Shown here piece by piece: positions 9,841-23,397 of a stretch of 64,000 nt of DNA. The translations under genes and the position numbers were made by a program. The notes below the pieces were generated by a model, which was not told the origin of the DNA, searched no databases, and saw only the letters and a list, made by a program, of their open reading frames with translations. The stretch comes from Scilla litardierei (Eukaryota > Streptophyta > Magnoliopsida > Asparagales > Asparagaceae), in contig CM061142.1 in NCBI GenBank assembly GCA_030789695.1, positions 567,973,281 through 568,037,280 on the forward strand. The letters run 5' to 3'. Each line of letters opens with the position of its first letter. The stretch's first letter is position 1.

Positions 9841-12424
9841 GAGGAGCATGTCAATGCGTGCCCCAGTAGGAACCAACTTGGATTTGGAACACCGTGTTAA
9901 GGTTATCAATACACAAGGCAAGGCAAAGAGACATAAGACATGTAAACAAAGTAATATGGCGTAAAGTAAATAGACAAGGAAGAGGATCATATATGCGGTC
10001 CAATGTCGAGCTACTGCAAGAAAAGCGTTAGCATGCATAATAAAGCAAGTGCTCATACCAACATAACTTAAAAAGAAAGGTATTAATGCCACAAGTGTAA
10101 TTCAATATATGTCATCACAAGCATAGCAGATAAGGACAAAGGAAGTGCAGTAAGCAGAAGAAGTAACATGCAAGCCTTTTATTCTATTATTGAATTAATT
10201 GGAACTTGGGTAAACTGTGTGATACCAGGACCTGGACATCACCCCAAATTTGGGGTGAATATAGCACACGGCGCAGTGGACACGGACATTGTACGACACC
10301 GGGCCTCTCAGCTCCCCTGTCCCTGGCAGGAGTGAGTATCTTCACATAATAACGCAACCTCCGTATGTCCCCTCCACTCCCGGTAAAGGTGAGTGGGTAG
10401 AAATATCCCATCCACTCCCGGTAAAGGCGAGTGTGTATACATATCACATATCACATAATCATTTCCCCCAACTTCTCAGTCCAGGTCTCATATCCACAAT
10501 TTACTCAATCCCACCTAAAACCCAGTTTTTGCTAACTCACCCTCATTAGAGAGGATTGAGACTTATTCAATTTATAAGTTAACATCGTAAGTGACACGTT
10601 ATGGGTCATGATGGCATGGGTATGCACATATCACCTCAGCTGTCCATCATTAGACATAGGGTCATGCACTCACATGACATGCCCTCTATCACAACACATC
10701 ATCCACTCACAAATACGATGTACCCATGCCATGCAAGCCTCTAACGTCACCAATCATCACTGTGGCTCAAGGCCAACACTAACACATGCACATGCTTCAA
10801 ATTGCCGAATATTGCCTTTATTGAGGCATTTCATCGAACACATGACAGGCGTCATTCATATCAAAGCAACACAATATCATTTACAACATTCATTACACCA
10901 CATAACCATATTAAGCAAGAATAATGATGGCCAATTAACCACAATTAATGAGTAAGAATAGCACGTAAAGAATTCAGCTTGCTGAAATTGTAGGAAGTGA
11001 CAATATATGGCCATATAACATCAGTTTGCAATGAGAATTTGACAAATTGTCCTAAATGAAAGTTATAGATATATTAGTCCTGGATTCACAAATAAAATTT
11101 CATGCAAAAATATTAAGCAAGTGATTTATGGTGAATTAATTTGTGAAGTCTGTCAAATCTGTTTTTCAGACAGATTTCAGGGTCTGTAAAGATTGCTGTT
11201 TTGGGCATGTTTTAGCCAAAATTTCGAAATATATACACTGTGATGAAATTTTAAAAAAACTTCTTAAATTTTCAACGAGACCAAGAACATCAAATTCCAT
11301 TGGTGTGCAGGTCCTGAGGTCAATTGTACTAAACTGTGTTCAGATTGAAGATCAAACAGACATATTGTAAAGATGGAATTTTTGCTCCTAATTTTTGAAT
11401 TGAACATATATCAAAATTTATATGATTTTGGGGTAGAACTTCAAGATCTACAAATATATATATTTTTTGAAACCTAATTCACGCTACAGTAACCGTAATC
11501 ACAGTAACAACACACAACAGAATTTTAGAATTTCAAAAGGGGTGTTTTGCTTGGAATTTCATGGGGAAATTAGTGAAATTGAATCATGGCACATAGATTT
11601 GATTACCCATACTAAAAATTGAGTAAAACATAATATGAAACATAATAGAAAGAAACCCTAAAGAGATTTCCAAAACCAAGTTGGAATCCTACCTCAAAAG
11701 AACCCTTCTCTTCTTCTCCTCTCTTCCTCTTCCTTCCACCTTCTTCTTCTTCTCTTCTCTCTTTTTTTAAATGGATTTTGGTCAACATAGAGAGGGAGGA
11801 GGGGGAGCACGAAATTGGAAGAGAGGAGGGAGGTTGAGAGGGAGGAGAGGGGATAAGGATAATGGAAGAAAAGAGAAGAAAAGAAAAGAAAAGGAGAGAA
11901 AGAGGGAGAGAATTCTAGAATAGGGTTTTCCATGGCTTATCCCATAAGCCATGTTAATTATTAAATGACCAAACTACCCCTCACACATTCAAGTATTTAC
12001 AAGTATGCCATTACTTTATGCACACACTATTTTAGTATGTACACACATCAGCTTTAGTCCAAATGACCGTTTTGCCCCTAACCTTTCTAAAATTTACAGT
12101 GGGTTGCCAATAACCCCTAACCCCTTTTCACACTAGCATGGCTCTCCCTACACACATCTATGCACATCCATGCATTCATACATGCATTACACATGCACCT
12201 CTAAACATACACGTTATATAATACATACACACAACATCATTCACACTTCTCCCGCATTCAAATTTCGCATTCTCTTCCCTTAGCCACGTATTATAGCCCA
12301 ATCCACCTTGCACCACTTTGCATACATCGATATCTATGTTTATTTCATGCCTACGTATGCATCGTAGGTAGAAGTACCACATGTATACATTAGAATACAT
12401 GTATAGTTCAAAAAGGACATTACA
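9841..12424 (-). repeat. E2 3' LTR, outer part removed by E1 insertion
   Basis: Matches 16142-18751 and ends CATTACA. It contains a polypyrimidine then polypurine block (about 11690-11925) and a hairpin at 11931-11953. No coding potential was recognised. Confidence 0.9.
11931..11953. other. 10-bp perfect hairpin in E2 LTR
   Basis: CATGGCTTAT-CCC-ATAAGCCATG. It is kept unchanged in the other LTR at 18261-18283 although nearby bases differ. Its role is unknown. Confidence 0.6.
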
Positions 12425-12442
12425 TCCTACCCACCTTAAAGT

Positions 12443-12462
12443 AAAGTCCGTCTTCGGACTTT
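12443..12462 (-). other. E2 hairpin before the polypurine tract
   Basis: On the minus strand: AAAGTCCG-AAGA-CGGACTTT, an 8-bp stem. A purine tract and the LTR (ending 12424) follow in the element's direction. Same structure as in E1, E4, E6 and E8. Confidence 0.8.
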
Positions 12463-15400
12463 CTAGGGCGTGAACCATGCCAAAGGTCATTAGGTATGAT
12501 GGTCTTACTACCCATGAAGTACAAACAGGAATACGTATCCACACTACACTTATATACACTATATGCTTCACTATCATCCATACACATCCGCATCGCACAC
12601 ATATCGCAGATACATCCTATTACTCATCTAGTAACACATCCATATCACTATATACATCACTACATATACATACACATATGTCTTTCACGTAAACATCTAG
12701 GCACACATATTCACACATACCACAAATAAGTCTCTATACATATTATTATACATATTTAGATCACTACTCATATCTATGTGCATATGCCATTACATCATAT
12801 CCATATCACGATACATAAGGCATTCATACATGGCATGCATTCATATACATCATAATACATTCAGGTATATTCGACTTACATCCTACCTGTTTATATATAT
12901 TTACATATACGTCTATATCAATGCACAAACAGACAACAATACACATTGATCTACACACCATTACTTGATAAACAGGGTCACTATCCGGTGTCACACCGTA
13001 TGTACATCGAACCCCCTATACACCCAATACGTAGTCATATGAGTTCACTCACATTTATAGGCACATAAATATCTATATACACACAATATTTAGCCACATC
13101 CATACATACTCCTATGGGCATGTACTAACACATGCGTGACCAAGTCTTATAAGGTCCACAATCATAACTATAGTTTAATATACATATAATCTCACATTCG
13201 TAGCGATGCACCTACTGCCTCACACAGATAGGCACTTACCACACACAATACACACAAGAGTGCACAAACATAATACGTTTCCTTATATGCCATATCTAAC
13301 TAGATTGACATTTCACATGCACATACTGCCACAATAGTCAAGTAAATATAAATATCCATCTACACTCCACACACACGTATACCTATAAATGTACAACCAA
13401 TTACACACAGTCCAATACACACATATCAAACAGTTTCATTCACCTGCATTTATCAAACATATATACATCTATATTCCATATCTATCACATTTACATCCAC
13501 ATTGCACATGTATATACATGCACAATGCTTTGGTACAGACCTATATATACACGCATACACGCAGAAATACATCTATCCAGGGCATACCGAGATACATTTA
13601 GATAGACAACCCTATAGGATAGATCAGCACGTAAACAAACAAGATATGTATAAGTATATATACATATATATATATTCATTCATCCAATATACACACCACA
13701 CATACATGAACGCATTCCTACACTCCATTGCGACATGTATAATAGAAATCCATACAACTATGATACATATTCACGTATACGCAATAAGCAATACCCCACA
13801 TAGATTTTCCACAAGCACATACTCATTATACACCCACAAATGTACAAGTATCAATACCACACATAGATGTCTGAATCTACATATAGCCAAATACACGTAC
13901 GCTTATACACACACGACTATTATTCTAATAGTATGTATGGCCACAGACATGCATATATATATTTATTAGGATCCATGCAACCATGCCCATACATTCCCAT
14001 GTATGGACACACACATCCATACACATATTTTACACATATCCTGCTATTACACACCCATACAATCAAGCTACTCAAATTATACTAGCAGGTAGTCGGTAGC
14101 TACCCATACCATTATATACATAACATCCAATATATCCACACTTTTACTAGCATACTAGTACATACACAAATAAGTGCATTTCAATATTCATACACATTCA
14201 ATAGGTAGCCATATCCCAAATATGTACACATCCATATACTGATACATGTATATCAGAATATGGATCATTCACGTACATATACATATAACCACTCATAAGA
14301 CATACACCAATACACGTTCAATAATAACAACACATATACACAATCACACCACGCTTGTTACAACACATCTACATACACATAAGTATCTTATATACCAATA
14401 CACAATCCCCATCATGCCACTATATACGGAAGGGTACATGCACTACATATACATCCAAATGGGCCTATAGGCACCATTCTACAGGTAAGCGTATACACAC
14501 ATATATACATATACCATAACTCCACTTAACCGTGCAAACCCATAGCCACCCCACTTATACATGCACTGTATAATCTCAAATATTCACATTCATCACATTC
14601 TACATATGATACACGTCACACTTATATCCCTATCTCATAATAGGCACGGTATAGAGCTAAGACATCAACTTAGGTGGACGGGTCTAAAGCATCCCTACCC
14701 TCCTAAGGATACATCTACTCCAAACACCCTGGAGCATTACTCATACTATCCATACGTCCTTACTTATCTATATCGCTACATACACACCATATATGGCCAT
14801 ACACAACATCTATCTTCACGCAATAGTACAACCCACAACTGTATACCAAATTAAGACAAATATCGGTTCATATAGGCACATAGGCAGCACATACACATAC
14901 TCACAGTTATTTAAATCTAACACATTAGGAATTCATACACTAGTAATGCAACACTAGAGATATATATACACACCAATATCCCAACCTATAACTACACCAC
15001 CTACCCATACATGCACACATATATTCACACACATGCATTTTCCCCCATCTGTCCAAACACAATGTCGACACCCTACTACTCTATCCATACAAGGATAGAC
15101 ATACACACATTGGTATTTTCCCTACATGGGAATACATGTGAACACAACTATAACACAATAGATAGGAAAACGCATATATGCACTCATATCACATACGTGC
15201 ATATCCCCACTCACACCTCTACAAGGTATATATCCCAACTAGCTTATACGCACCTACCTGTATACATCCACGAATAAACATGTACACATCACCTATATCT
15301 CAGAATCACACAAATATAACACATACCTACACACATATATGTATCATGTACTTTTATAGAGACGTAGTATACATACACTCAAGTATTCACCCACCTAGTA

Positions 15401-15768
15401 TATACTCCTACGTCTATCCATACATGCAACTTTCATGCTATTCAAATACAAATATGTATATATACCGAATACAAGTATACATGCGACGCATATAATTGAA
15501 ATATCCAAGTACAACAACTGCATTTATACACACGAATTCTCATTATTATATATATACATTGATACCAACTAATATACATCTATAGTATACTATACTGTAG
15601 GAAGTTCATCCTCTGACTTCCTAAGTTAGGGGTTTAAGGGTAGATCACTTAAGGCTCTAAGGTCACTACCCACCTTAGGGCTAATGTATCCCGATCACCT
15701 ACTGAAGCATCACATGTACTATCCTTAGGCACACTGCAGTACGGTGACATGCATGGGCCATCACAAAC
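12463..15768 (-). other. E2 internal region, non-coding, strand-skewed
   Basis: About 3.3 kb rich in CATA, TACA and CACA on the plus strand, so the element's own RNA is rich in A, U and G and poor in C. Reading frames here are short, made of Tyr, His, Thr and Ile from the simple composition, and carry no domain. The last 170 bases (15600-15768) are the 5' leader with the primer-site segment. No tRNA or other RNA gene was seen. Confidence 0.75.
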
Positions 15769-18751
15769 TGTCACGCCCCGATCTCCAGAATACCCGAAAT
15801 TTAATTTTTTTTCCATGTATCCTGAAGAGTGAGGGTGATAAGAGAGGAAAAGAGAGAGAGAAAGAAGAAACTGAATAAGCAGGCCACTGCGCACATGCTG
15901 GGATAGTACAAGTGAAGCTCCACTATAATATCAAACAACTCATATAGAACAATAACAACACATTTTATAAAACAACTTTCATTTATATACATAACCCAGT
16001 TACATCATTTCACATACACCAACACTCTCCACCTCCCAAGACAACCAAGTCACTCTACAAGCTACAGCTCACACCGAGTACTACCCCTGAAACCCAACTC
16101 CAAGTCACCTCCAACCAAGCCGACCATGCCACCTGAAAAATGGGGAGGAGCACGTCAATGCGTGCCCAAGTAGGAACCAACTTGGATTTGGAACACCGTG
16201 TTAAGGTTATCAATACACAAGGCAAGGCAAGAGACATAAGACATGTAAACTAAGTAATATGGTGTAAATTAAATAGCCAAGGAAGAGGATCATACCTGCG
16301 GTCCAATGTCGAGCTACTGCAAGAAAAGGGTTAGCACGAATAATAAAGCAAGTGCTCATACCAACATAATTTAAAAATGAAGGTATTAATGCCACAAGTG
16401 TAATTCAATATACGTCATCACAAGTATAGCAGATAAGGACAAATGAAGTGCAGTAAGCAGAAGAAGTAACATGCAAGACTTTTATTTTATTATTGAATTA
16501 ATTGGAACTTGGGTAAACTGTGTGATACCAGGACCTAGACATCACCCCAAATTTGGGGTGAATATAGCACACGACGTAGTTGACACGGGCATTGTACGAC
16601 ACTGGGCCTCTCAGCTCCCCCGTCCCTGGCAGGAGTGAGGATCTCCACATAATAACGCAACCTCCGTATGTCCACTCCACTCCTGGTAAAGGTGAGTGGG
16701 TATAAAAATCCCATTCACTCCCGGTAAAGACGATTGTGTATAAATATCACATATCACATAATCATTTCCCCCAACTTCTCAGTCCAGGCCTCATATCCAC
16801 AATTTACTCAAATCCCACCTAAAACCTGGGTTTTGCTAACTCACCCTCATTAGAGAGGATTGAGACTTATTCAATTTATAATTTAACATCGTAAGTGACA
16901 CGTTAGGGGTCATGATGGCATGTGTATGCACATATCACCTCAGATGTCCATTATTAGACATAGGGTCATGCACTCACGTGACATGCCCTTTATCACAACA
17001 CATTATCCACTCACAAATACGATGTACCCATGCCATTCAAGCCTCTAACTTCACCAATCATCACTGTGGCTCAAGGCCAACACTAGCACATGCGCATTCC
17101 TCAAATTACCGAATATTGCCTTCATTGAGGCATTTCATCGAACACATGACGGGCGTCATTCATATCAAAGCAACACAATATCATTTACATGTGCCAAGAA
17201 AATTAACATTCATTACACCACATAACCATATTAAGCAAGAATAATGATGACCAATTAACCACAATTAATGAGTAAGAACATCACATTATGAATTTAGCTT
17301 GCTGAAATTGCAGGAAGTGACAATACATGGCTATATAACATCAGTTTGCATTGAGAATTTGACAAATTGTCCTAAATGAAAGTTATTGATATATTAGTCC
17401 TGGATTCACAAATAAAATTTCATGCAAAAATATTAAGCAAGTTATTTATGGTGAATTAATTTGCAAAGTCTGTCAAATCTGTTTTTCATACAGATTTCAG
17501 GGTCTGTAAAGATTTTTGTTTTTGGGCATGTTTTAGCCAAAATTTCGATATATACACTGCGATGAAATTTTAGAAAAACTTGTTAAATTTTCAACGAGAC
17601 CAAGAACATCAAATTCCATTGTGTGTGCAGGTCCTGAGGTCAAGTTTACTAAACTATGTTCAGATTGAAGATCAAACAGACATGTTGTAAAGATGGAATT
17701 TTTGCAAAGAATTTCTGAATTGAACATATATCAAAATTTATATGATTTTGGGGTAGAACTTCAAGATCTACAAGTATATATTTTTGTTGAAAACTAATTC
17801 ACGCTACAGTAACCGTAATCACAGCAACAACACACACCAGAATTTCAAAAGTGGTTGTTTTGCTTGGAATTTCAAGGGGAAATTGGTGAAATTGAATCAT
17901 GGCACATAGATTTGATTACCCATACTACAAATTGAGTAAATCATAATATGAAACATAATAGAAAGAAACCCTAAAGAGATTTCCAAAACCAAGTTGGAAT
18001 CCTACCTCAAAAGAACCCTTCTCTTCTTCTCCTCTCTTCCTCTTCCTTCTCCTCTCTTCCTCTTCCTTCCACTATCTTCTTCTTCTCTCTCTTTTTTAAA
18101 ATGGATTTTAGTCAACATAGAGAGGGAGGAGGGGGAGCACGAAATTGGAAGAGAGGGGGGAGGTTGAGAGGGGGGAGAGGGGATAAGGATAATGGAAGAA
18201 AAGAGAGGAAAAGAAAAGAAAAGGAGAGAAAGAGGGAGAGAATTCTAGAATAGGGGTTTCCATGGCTTATCCCATAAGCCATGTTAATTATTAAATGACC
18301 AAACTACCCCTCACACATTCAAATATTTACAAGTATGCCATTACTCTATGCACACACCATTTTAGTATGTACACACAACAGCTTTAGTACAAATGGCCGT
18401 TTTGCCCCTAACATTTCTAAAAGTTTACATGGGCTGCCATTAACCCCTAACCCCTTTTCACACTAGCATGGCTCTCCCTATACACATCTATGCACATCCA
18501 TGCATTCATACATGCATTACACACACACGTCTAAACATACACGTTATATAATACACACGACGTCATTCGCACTCCTTCCGCATTCAAATTTCGCATTCTC
18601 TTCCCTTAGCCATGTATTATGACCCAATCCCCCTTGCACTACGTCGCATACATTGATGTCCACGTTTATTTCATGCCTACGTATGCATTGTAGGTAGAAA
18701 TACCACAAGTATACATTAGAATACACGTATAGTTCAAAACAGGGCATTACA
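15769..18751 (-). repeat. E2 5' LTR (2983 bp)
   Basis: TGTCACGCCC...GGCATTACA on the plus strand. It repeats 9841-12424 and adds the outer 372 bases lost from the window on the left. Polypyrimidine/polypurine block at about 18010-18240, hairpin at 18261-18283. Confidence 0.92.
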
Positions 18752-19334
18752 TGAATCGCCATCCTCCGGCCTCACAAGAGATGATCAAGGGGAATGTTTG
18801 GTGGGAGGAATCCGCCTTTTGGGATTTTGGGATGACTACTCGTCTAGTGGAGAATTCCATTCTTCCTCGTGACCGTGAGGCCCTTCGGGGGATGGATTAT
18901 GAAAAATTAACCATCTTCGTTGTGGGTTGCTACTACTAGGTTAGTCACCGATTCTTTCATTTCCTTTTCTTGTCACCTGATTGTCTGACTCAATTTTTGC
19001 TCAGCTGTCTGCATTCGAGGTGGCGCTTCATCATCGAATCGTGGAGACGACCGATGCAAAAGGTCAACTCGATTTTGAATGTCGCAAGGTGGATGCAGCA
19101 AAGAAAAGAGCCTCAGAACTTGAAGCTTTAAATAAAAAGCAGGAGGAAGATTTAGGTAAAATGCAGGATGCTAAAGCAAAAGCTGAGCGGGTATTTTCCG
19201 AGTCTAAGGACAATGTTACCTCACTATCCGACACAAAGAAAGCCGATGAGGATATATATAAAGCCGCTGATGATCGAAGGGAGGAGGAAAAGTCCGAGTT
19301 AAATGCTCGTGTTGCAGATTTGGAAGCTCGGTAG
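18752..19334 (+). pseudogene. T antisense ORF remnant, with intron
   Basis: Two in-phase segments: 18752-18939 (...EKLTIFVVGCYY then TAG) and 19005-19334 (LSAFEVALHHRI..., a strongly charged coiled coil with many Lys, Glu and Asp). Between them is a GTTAGT...GCTCAG intron (18940-19004, 65 bp). Plant gypsy-associated antisense ORFs (family knowledge) have a globular domain followed by such a coiled coil. The exon-final codon is TAG where CAG would give an open frame across the junction, as expected for deamination of a methylated CHG cytosine. The 5' part is cut off by E2. The exact family is not certain. Confidence 0.5.
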
Positions 19335-19624
19335 CTTCGAATGAGAATTTAAGGGACAAACTCTCCCATGCTTTGAAGGATTTACTCGCCCCAAATGGTG
19401 GTAGCTCCTCGTAACTTGTAAAACTTTCATATTTAATAAAGTTTTGATGTAATCGCCCATGTTGTATGTGATGACTTTTTTTAAAAAATCGTATCTTCCA
19501 AGTTTATTCCCCATGAACAATTGCACATTTAGCTTAAACAAATTGCTAAGTGTGAATCGTTGAATATTAAGCACAACGCCATTCATTGAATCGTTGTTTA
19601 GTCGTAATGATTCCAAATAGTGCA
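19335..19624. other. T, sequence between antisense ORF and tandem repeat
   Basis: About 290 bp of AT-rich sequence after the coiled-coil frame ends at 19334. No feature was recognised beyond being part of T. Confidence 0.4.
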
Positions 19625-19758
19625 GCTTGCTAGTAGAGATGAGCCGACGAGGCCGACAACTAAATGGGTCATTCGTTTGCGAGTGGTGTGGCCCCTTCCA
19701 GCTTACGGTTGATGATGATGGTTGCTCGGTTGCGAGGGGCGAGGCCCCTTCGGCATAC
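19625..19758. repeat. T tandem repeat, left part (about 60-bp units)
   Basis: Units of the type GGTTGCGAGGGGCGAGGCC followed by CCTTCGGC(T/A)TACGACCGACGA. They continue at 59094-59285 on the other side of E3, about five units in all. Confidence 0.75.
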
Positions 19759-20354
19759 TGTAGGGGTTTGGCGGACCCTCAGAGCTCGGATCTGTGTCCG
19801 CCCTAAGTCGGACGGACCACAGAGGTATAAGCACAACAGAAAAATAAAACTAGTCTAGCTAAACAATTTAGCTAGGCCTTAAGGGAGCCAGAACCTAATC
19901 CGATCTATGCCAGCTTGGGGTAGATCTGACCACCCCAAGAGGGATCTACTCTACTGCGACAAAATTAAATTACACTAAAAATTACTTAACAACATACCCG
20001 GAATCTTGACCCTGGGGCGGGCAAGATGTACTGCACCGTCTTCTGACGCTCCTCGTAGCCGAACCGTTTTGACTCGATCCGCCCAAGCTGCCTCGCTTCT
20101 TCGAACCGATCTGCCCGAGCCGACACCCACCTCCAAACCGATCACACGCGGTAGAGAGTTTCACTTGAGTAGACCCGCGTCTTAGACGTCTGGATCTGAA
20201 TCCAAACCCCCTTCTTAGTCTTGCTAGGACTAGTCGGGAGAATAGGAAGAAGAGAGAGAGAGAATATAGTTTAGTCGTAGATCGAGCTTGCTCTAAAATC
20301 TGGAGCTACTCGATCGAGGACTTCGTGCATTTTTCAACGAAGAGAGTGCACCCC

Positions 20355-20364
20355 TATTTATATA
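20355..20364 (-). promoter_or_regulatory. TATA box of E3 LTR
   Basis: Minus-strand TATATAAATA. The other LTR has ATATAAATA at 26785-26793, with one change at the edge. Confidence 0.65.
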
Positions 20365-20693
20365 AGGAGTCGGCACTTCTCCTTTCGTTGTGAGAAATGT
20401 GGGACAAATCGAAATAGAAGAAAAAATTGATTAAGCTAATTTAGCTTAATTTGAAGTTTTAGTAAGCCTTTCATAATGGCCAACTTCAACGAATTAATTT
20501 TCCTTATCCGTTAAACTTTAGACACCAAACAAGCTATCAATTCGAAGGGCTTCGAATGGTGAACGCGTAGGAACCAACAGCGACGAATTTTGACTTGGTT
20601 TGACCCTTCAAACAATTGCACAAAGATGGGCAAAAAATCAATTTTTGTAGCTGTCATTAGGGGTTTCAAAAAACCCTATAATCACTTAAGTTG

Positions 20694-20932
20694 CGGGCGC
20701 GCCTGCTAGGCTTAGCGGGCGTGCCCGCCCAAGGCAAGGAGGGCAGGCGGCCAGCCAGCTAGGCAGCGGGCGCGCGCCCGCTGCTACAGCGGGCGCTGGC
20801 CCGCTGCAACCAGCGGGATGAGCCCGCTGTGCAGCAGGCGCGCGCCCGCTGCAACCAGCGGGTCGCGCCCGCTGTCGCAGCGGGCCATGCCCGCTCAGTA
20901 GCGGGTGGGCACCCGTTTACCCTTCGCGGATG
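20694..20932. repeat. GC-rich palindromic array in E3 LTR
   Basis: Repeated CAGCGGGC and GCCCGCTG arms in alternating orientation (for example CAGCGGGCGCTGGCCCGCTG), each able to pair with its neighbour. It lies about 330 bp upstream of the TATA box in the element's direction. The diverged second copy is at about 35574-35815. Confidence 0.75.
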
Positions 20933-22226
20933 GGCCTGTTAGCCTAGTGGGTCTAACCCACTTTTGCCTTTGACTGTTTTTGTATTTCTAGGCTCATTTG
21001 AGCTCCGATTTGGACACAGTTTGAACCTGTGTTTAGACCGGGACGATCCTGTCAACCAGGTAACCCTTTTCAATGTACTTGTTCCTACAAATATTGTCGT
21101 AACCAATTTACGACATGTTTAATCTTTGTTTGCATCAAATACAACATTGTCCCTATTGCATCCACGACTTAGTCTCACAACTGGCTTGTGAACATCAACA
21201 ATTCCTTTTAATCGAATGAATCTCTCTTATTAATTTTCCTATTACTAAGACACGAATGCTACTCGGTGTGAGACCCTACAACCTGACCTTACTACAGGTT
21301 GGGGCTCGAAACCCCTAGACGACGGTCACCACGAGCAGTAGTTGTCGTCCTTGTTTCAGAATCATCATAACGTGATCGACCCGTTGACAAAAATATCGTT
21401 GGGTTTACTTTGACCGTGTTAGTGATGAATGCCGTTAGCTATAGTTCCTTCGTCAAGAATGTGTCCCTGTTGGCCTATGGTATGGTTTACTGTCAACCCT
21501 ATTAAACAACATTGGTCAGTATACGACGGTCTTAATTGTATTTACGTTGTACTTCTTACAACGTACCTCGGCCGCTGATTAACACAAAGACCGTACTGAG
21601 CCTGTGACACCAACTTTCCTTTAACGGAAAAGACGAATCCCATCTTAGTCATCTACTCACCTCGAGAGCTTCAGGTGCAACCCAACCTAAGATCTTTCAG
21701 CAGGCCTAGCCTCGAAGCTAGATCATAGGTCTAAGCTACACCTTTCACTCACAGGTTCGTACAAATGACTTCAGGTCATAAGGACCAGATAACCTATCAT
21801 CACCCTAGAGTTATTATAGACAGTTTAGTTAAAGTTAACCATTTAATAACTCTAAGTTGGTCGTTCAATGAACTCATTCTCTAATGAGCACCTGCGTCTC
21901 ATCTCCAACTTCACCAAGTCGAATGACTATGAGATCATCTTTACTCTAAGGTAAGACAAAGACACAGTGGCCTGTCCGATGTATTGATATCTAGTTCTCG
22001 ACACATCTATGACCACGAACCGTTTAATACTTACGTTTCTATTCGATCGCTTACTACTCATAATCGAGATCTTATCTGGATACGTAAGGACCTAACTATA
22101 AGTCTATGGACATTATCTAAGTATATAGTTCAAACGAATTCATATTTAGGATAATGGATACCATATATTCTATGAACAAGACGTACACTTAGGATAAATC
22201 ACCTTATGGGCATATATCCTCCTACA

Positions 22227-23397
22227 TCTCCCACTTGCACTTAGGCTATTTATCTCGGTATCTCATACCGTTATAGCATATCAGTCACAATGGACATTTA
22301 TATGTCAAACCTAAGAATGGATTTGCTAACGAGTATCTATAATGCATTTTAATGGATTATTATTTATACATCTCTTGATCACACAAGGTTGATCCTTGAA
22401 AAATGATTTGGATCAATTTTTCCTTTTTTGTGTAGCTAACAATTAGCTCATACAATCTAGATGTAGGGTCTAACATTTCTATAAGTCAGTCTCAGCTCAT
22501 TCCAATTTTCTTGTGTCAATATGTCAAGTACATACATAACACTCTAATTCTTTATATATACGATTAAATCAAAACTATTTTGATTCAATGTTTTCTATAG
22601 ATGATTCAAATGAATTAGAATACTTTTTACTTAGTCCGAGAAACTGGAACTAAGTATATAAGCTAGCTCCCACTGACTTTAAGAATTATCTGGTTAAGTA
22701 CTTCAATTATATGTATCTAAATCATATTTAGACTATATATATAAAGAGCATAACCTTTTGATATGTGCTTAGATGGAATGTACTAGTGTCAGGTTGGGTT
22801 TGACGAATGAGTCAAGTCAAGATCGGTTTAAGGAATCTTGACATTGACTTACTCAGTCAAACGTCCTACATTGTACTTTTTCCTTAAATACATTTAATAT
22901 TAACTCTTTAAGAATCAAATGTAGTTTTTTAAGAATTAATCTTAATATGCGTATAATTGTGAATACACACAATTTATACGCTCCTGGAACCTATACTTAA
23001 TTATCGTCTGACTATAACATTAAGTCAGCTCCAAACAATCAGAATTTTCTGAAGCTCTGCATCATAGTTCGAGAATTTATGCAACCAACTCAGATAGCCA
23101 TATTCACAGAAATTTAAGCCATACTCAACAAATCTCAATTTCAACAGAAAGCACATTTGCCGAGACATTCATTCAAAACAACGGATTCATAAAAATGAAC
23201 CATAATTTGTTTATCAAATAAACTGAGTGTAAAACACTCAATCATTGTTTTAAATTTAAGGAATGATACATTTTATTCAAAGAAATAAGTATCAGCTCCT
23301 TCCTCCTTATGTCTCTTGAAATCCTTGCACGGCCCCAACAGCAATGATTGCTCAGATGCCGACCGTCCTCGGAACTTCTTCCAACATCTGCTTCATA
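22227..23397 (-). other. E3 internal 3' region, non-coding
   Basis: Lies between gag and the purine tract (22227-22250). AT-rich, with no protease, RT or integrase motif on either strand. This is where pol would be in an autonomous element. Confidence 0.65.

Larger units (their letters stand above)
9841..18751 (-). mobile_element. E2: non-coding LTR retrotransposon (LARD-like), split by E1
   Basis: Two related LTR copies (9841-12424 and 15769-18751) flank 3.3 kb with no credible reading frame. The minus orientation follows from the primer-site segment next to the right LTR (TGATGGCCCATGCATG on the minus strand, near 15740-15764) and from the hairpin plus polypurine tract next to the left LTR. 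The missing 372 or so bases of the left LTR lie beyond E1, outside the window. By eye, the LTRs differ by roughly 5% over a 160-bp sample, so E2 is older than E1. Large elements with LTRs but no genes are known as LARDs. The shared ends suggest E2 depends on Tekay-type enzymes (inference). Confidence 0.88.
18752..19758 (-). mobile_element. T: fragment of an old Tat-group gypsy element (3' part)
   Basis: Lies between E2 and E3. It joins 59099-59959 across E3: both sides carry the same tandem repeat, and E3 is flanked by the duplication CATAC (19754-19758 and 59094-59098). In the element's orientation the integrase remnant comes first, then the tandem repeats, then an opposite-strand reading frame. 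This is the layout known from Tat-group elements with an antisense ORF downstream of pol. Confidence 0.75.
19759..22226 (-). repeat. E3 3' LTR (2468 bp, uninterrupted)
   Basis: TGTAGGGGTT...TCCTCCTACA. It contains the TATA box at 20355-20364 (minus) and a GC-rich palindromic array at 20694-20932. By eye, about 5% different from the broken copy in sampled stretches. Confidence 0.95.

Noticed and set aside
12425..15600. Many short frames with Tyr, His, Thr and Ile
   Set aside because: They follow from CATA/CACA repeats. No family match, no consistent frame, and the region is the interior of a non-coding element.
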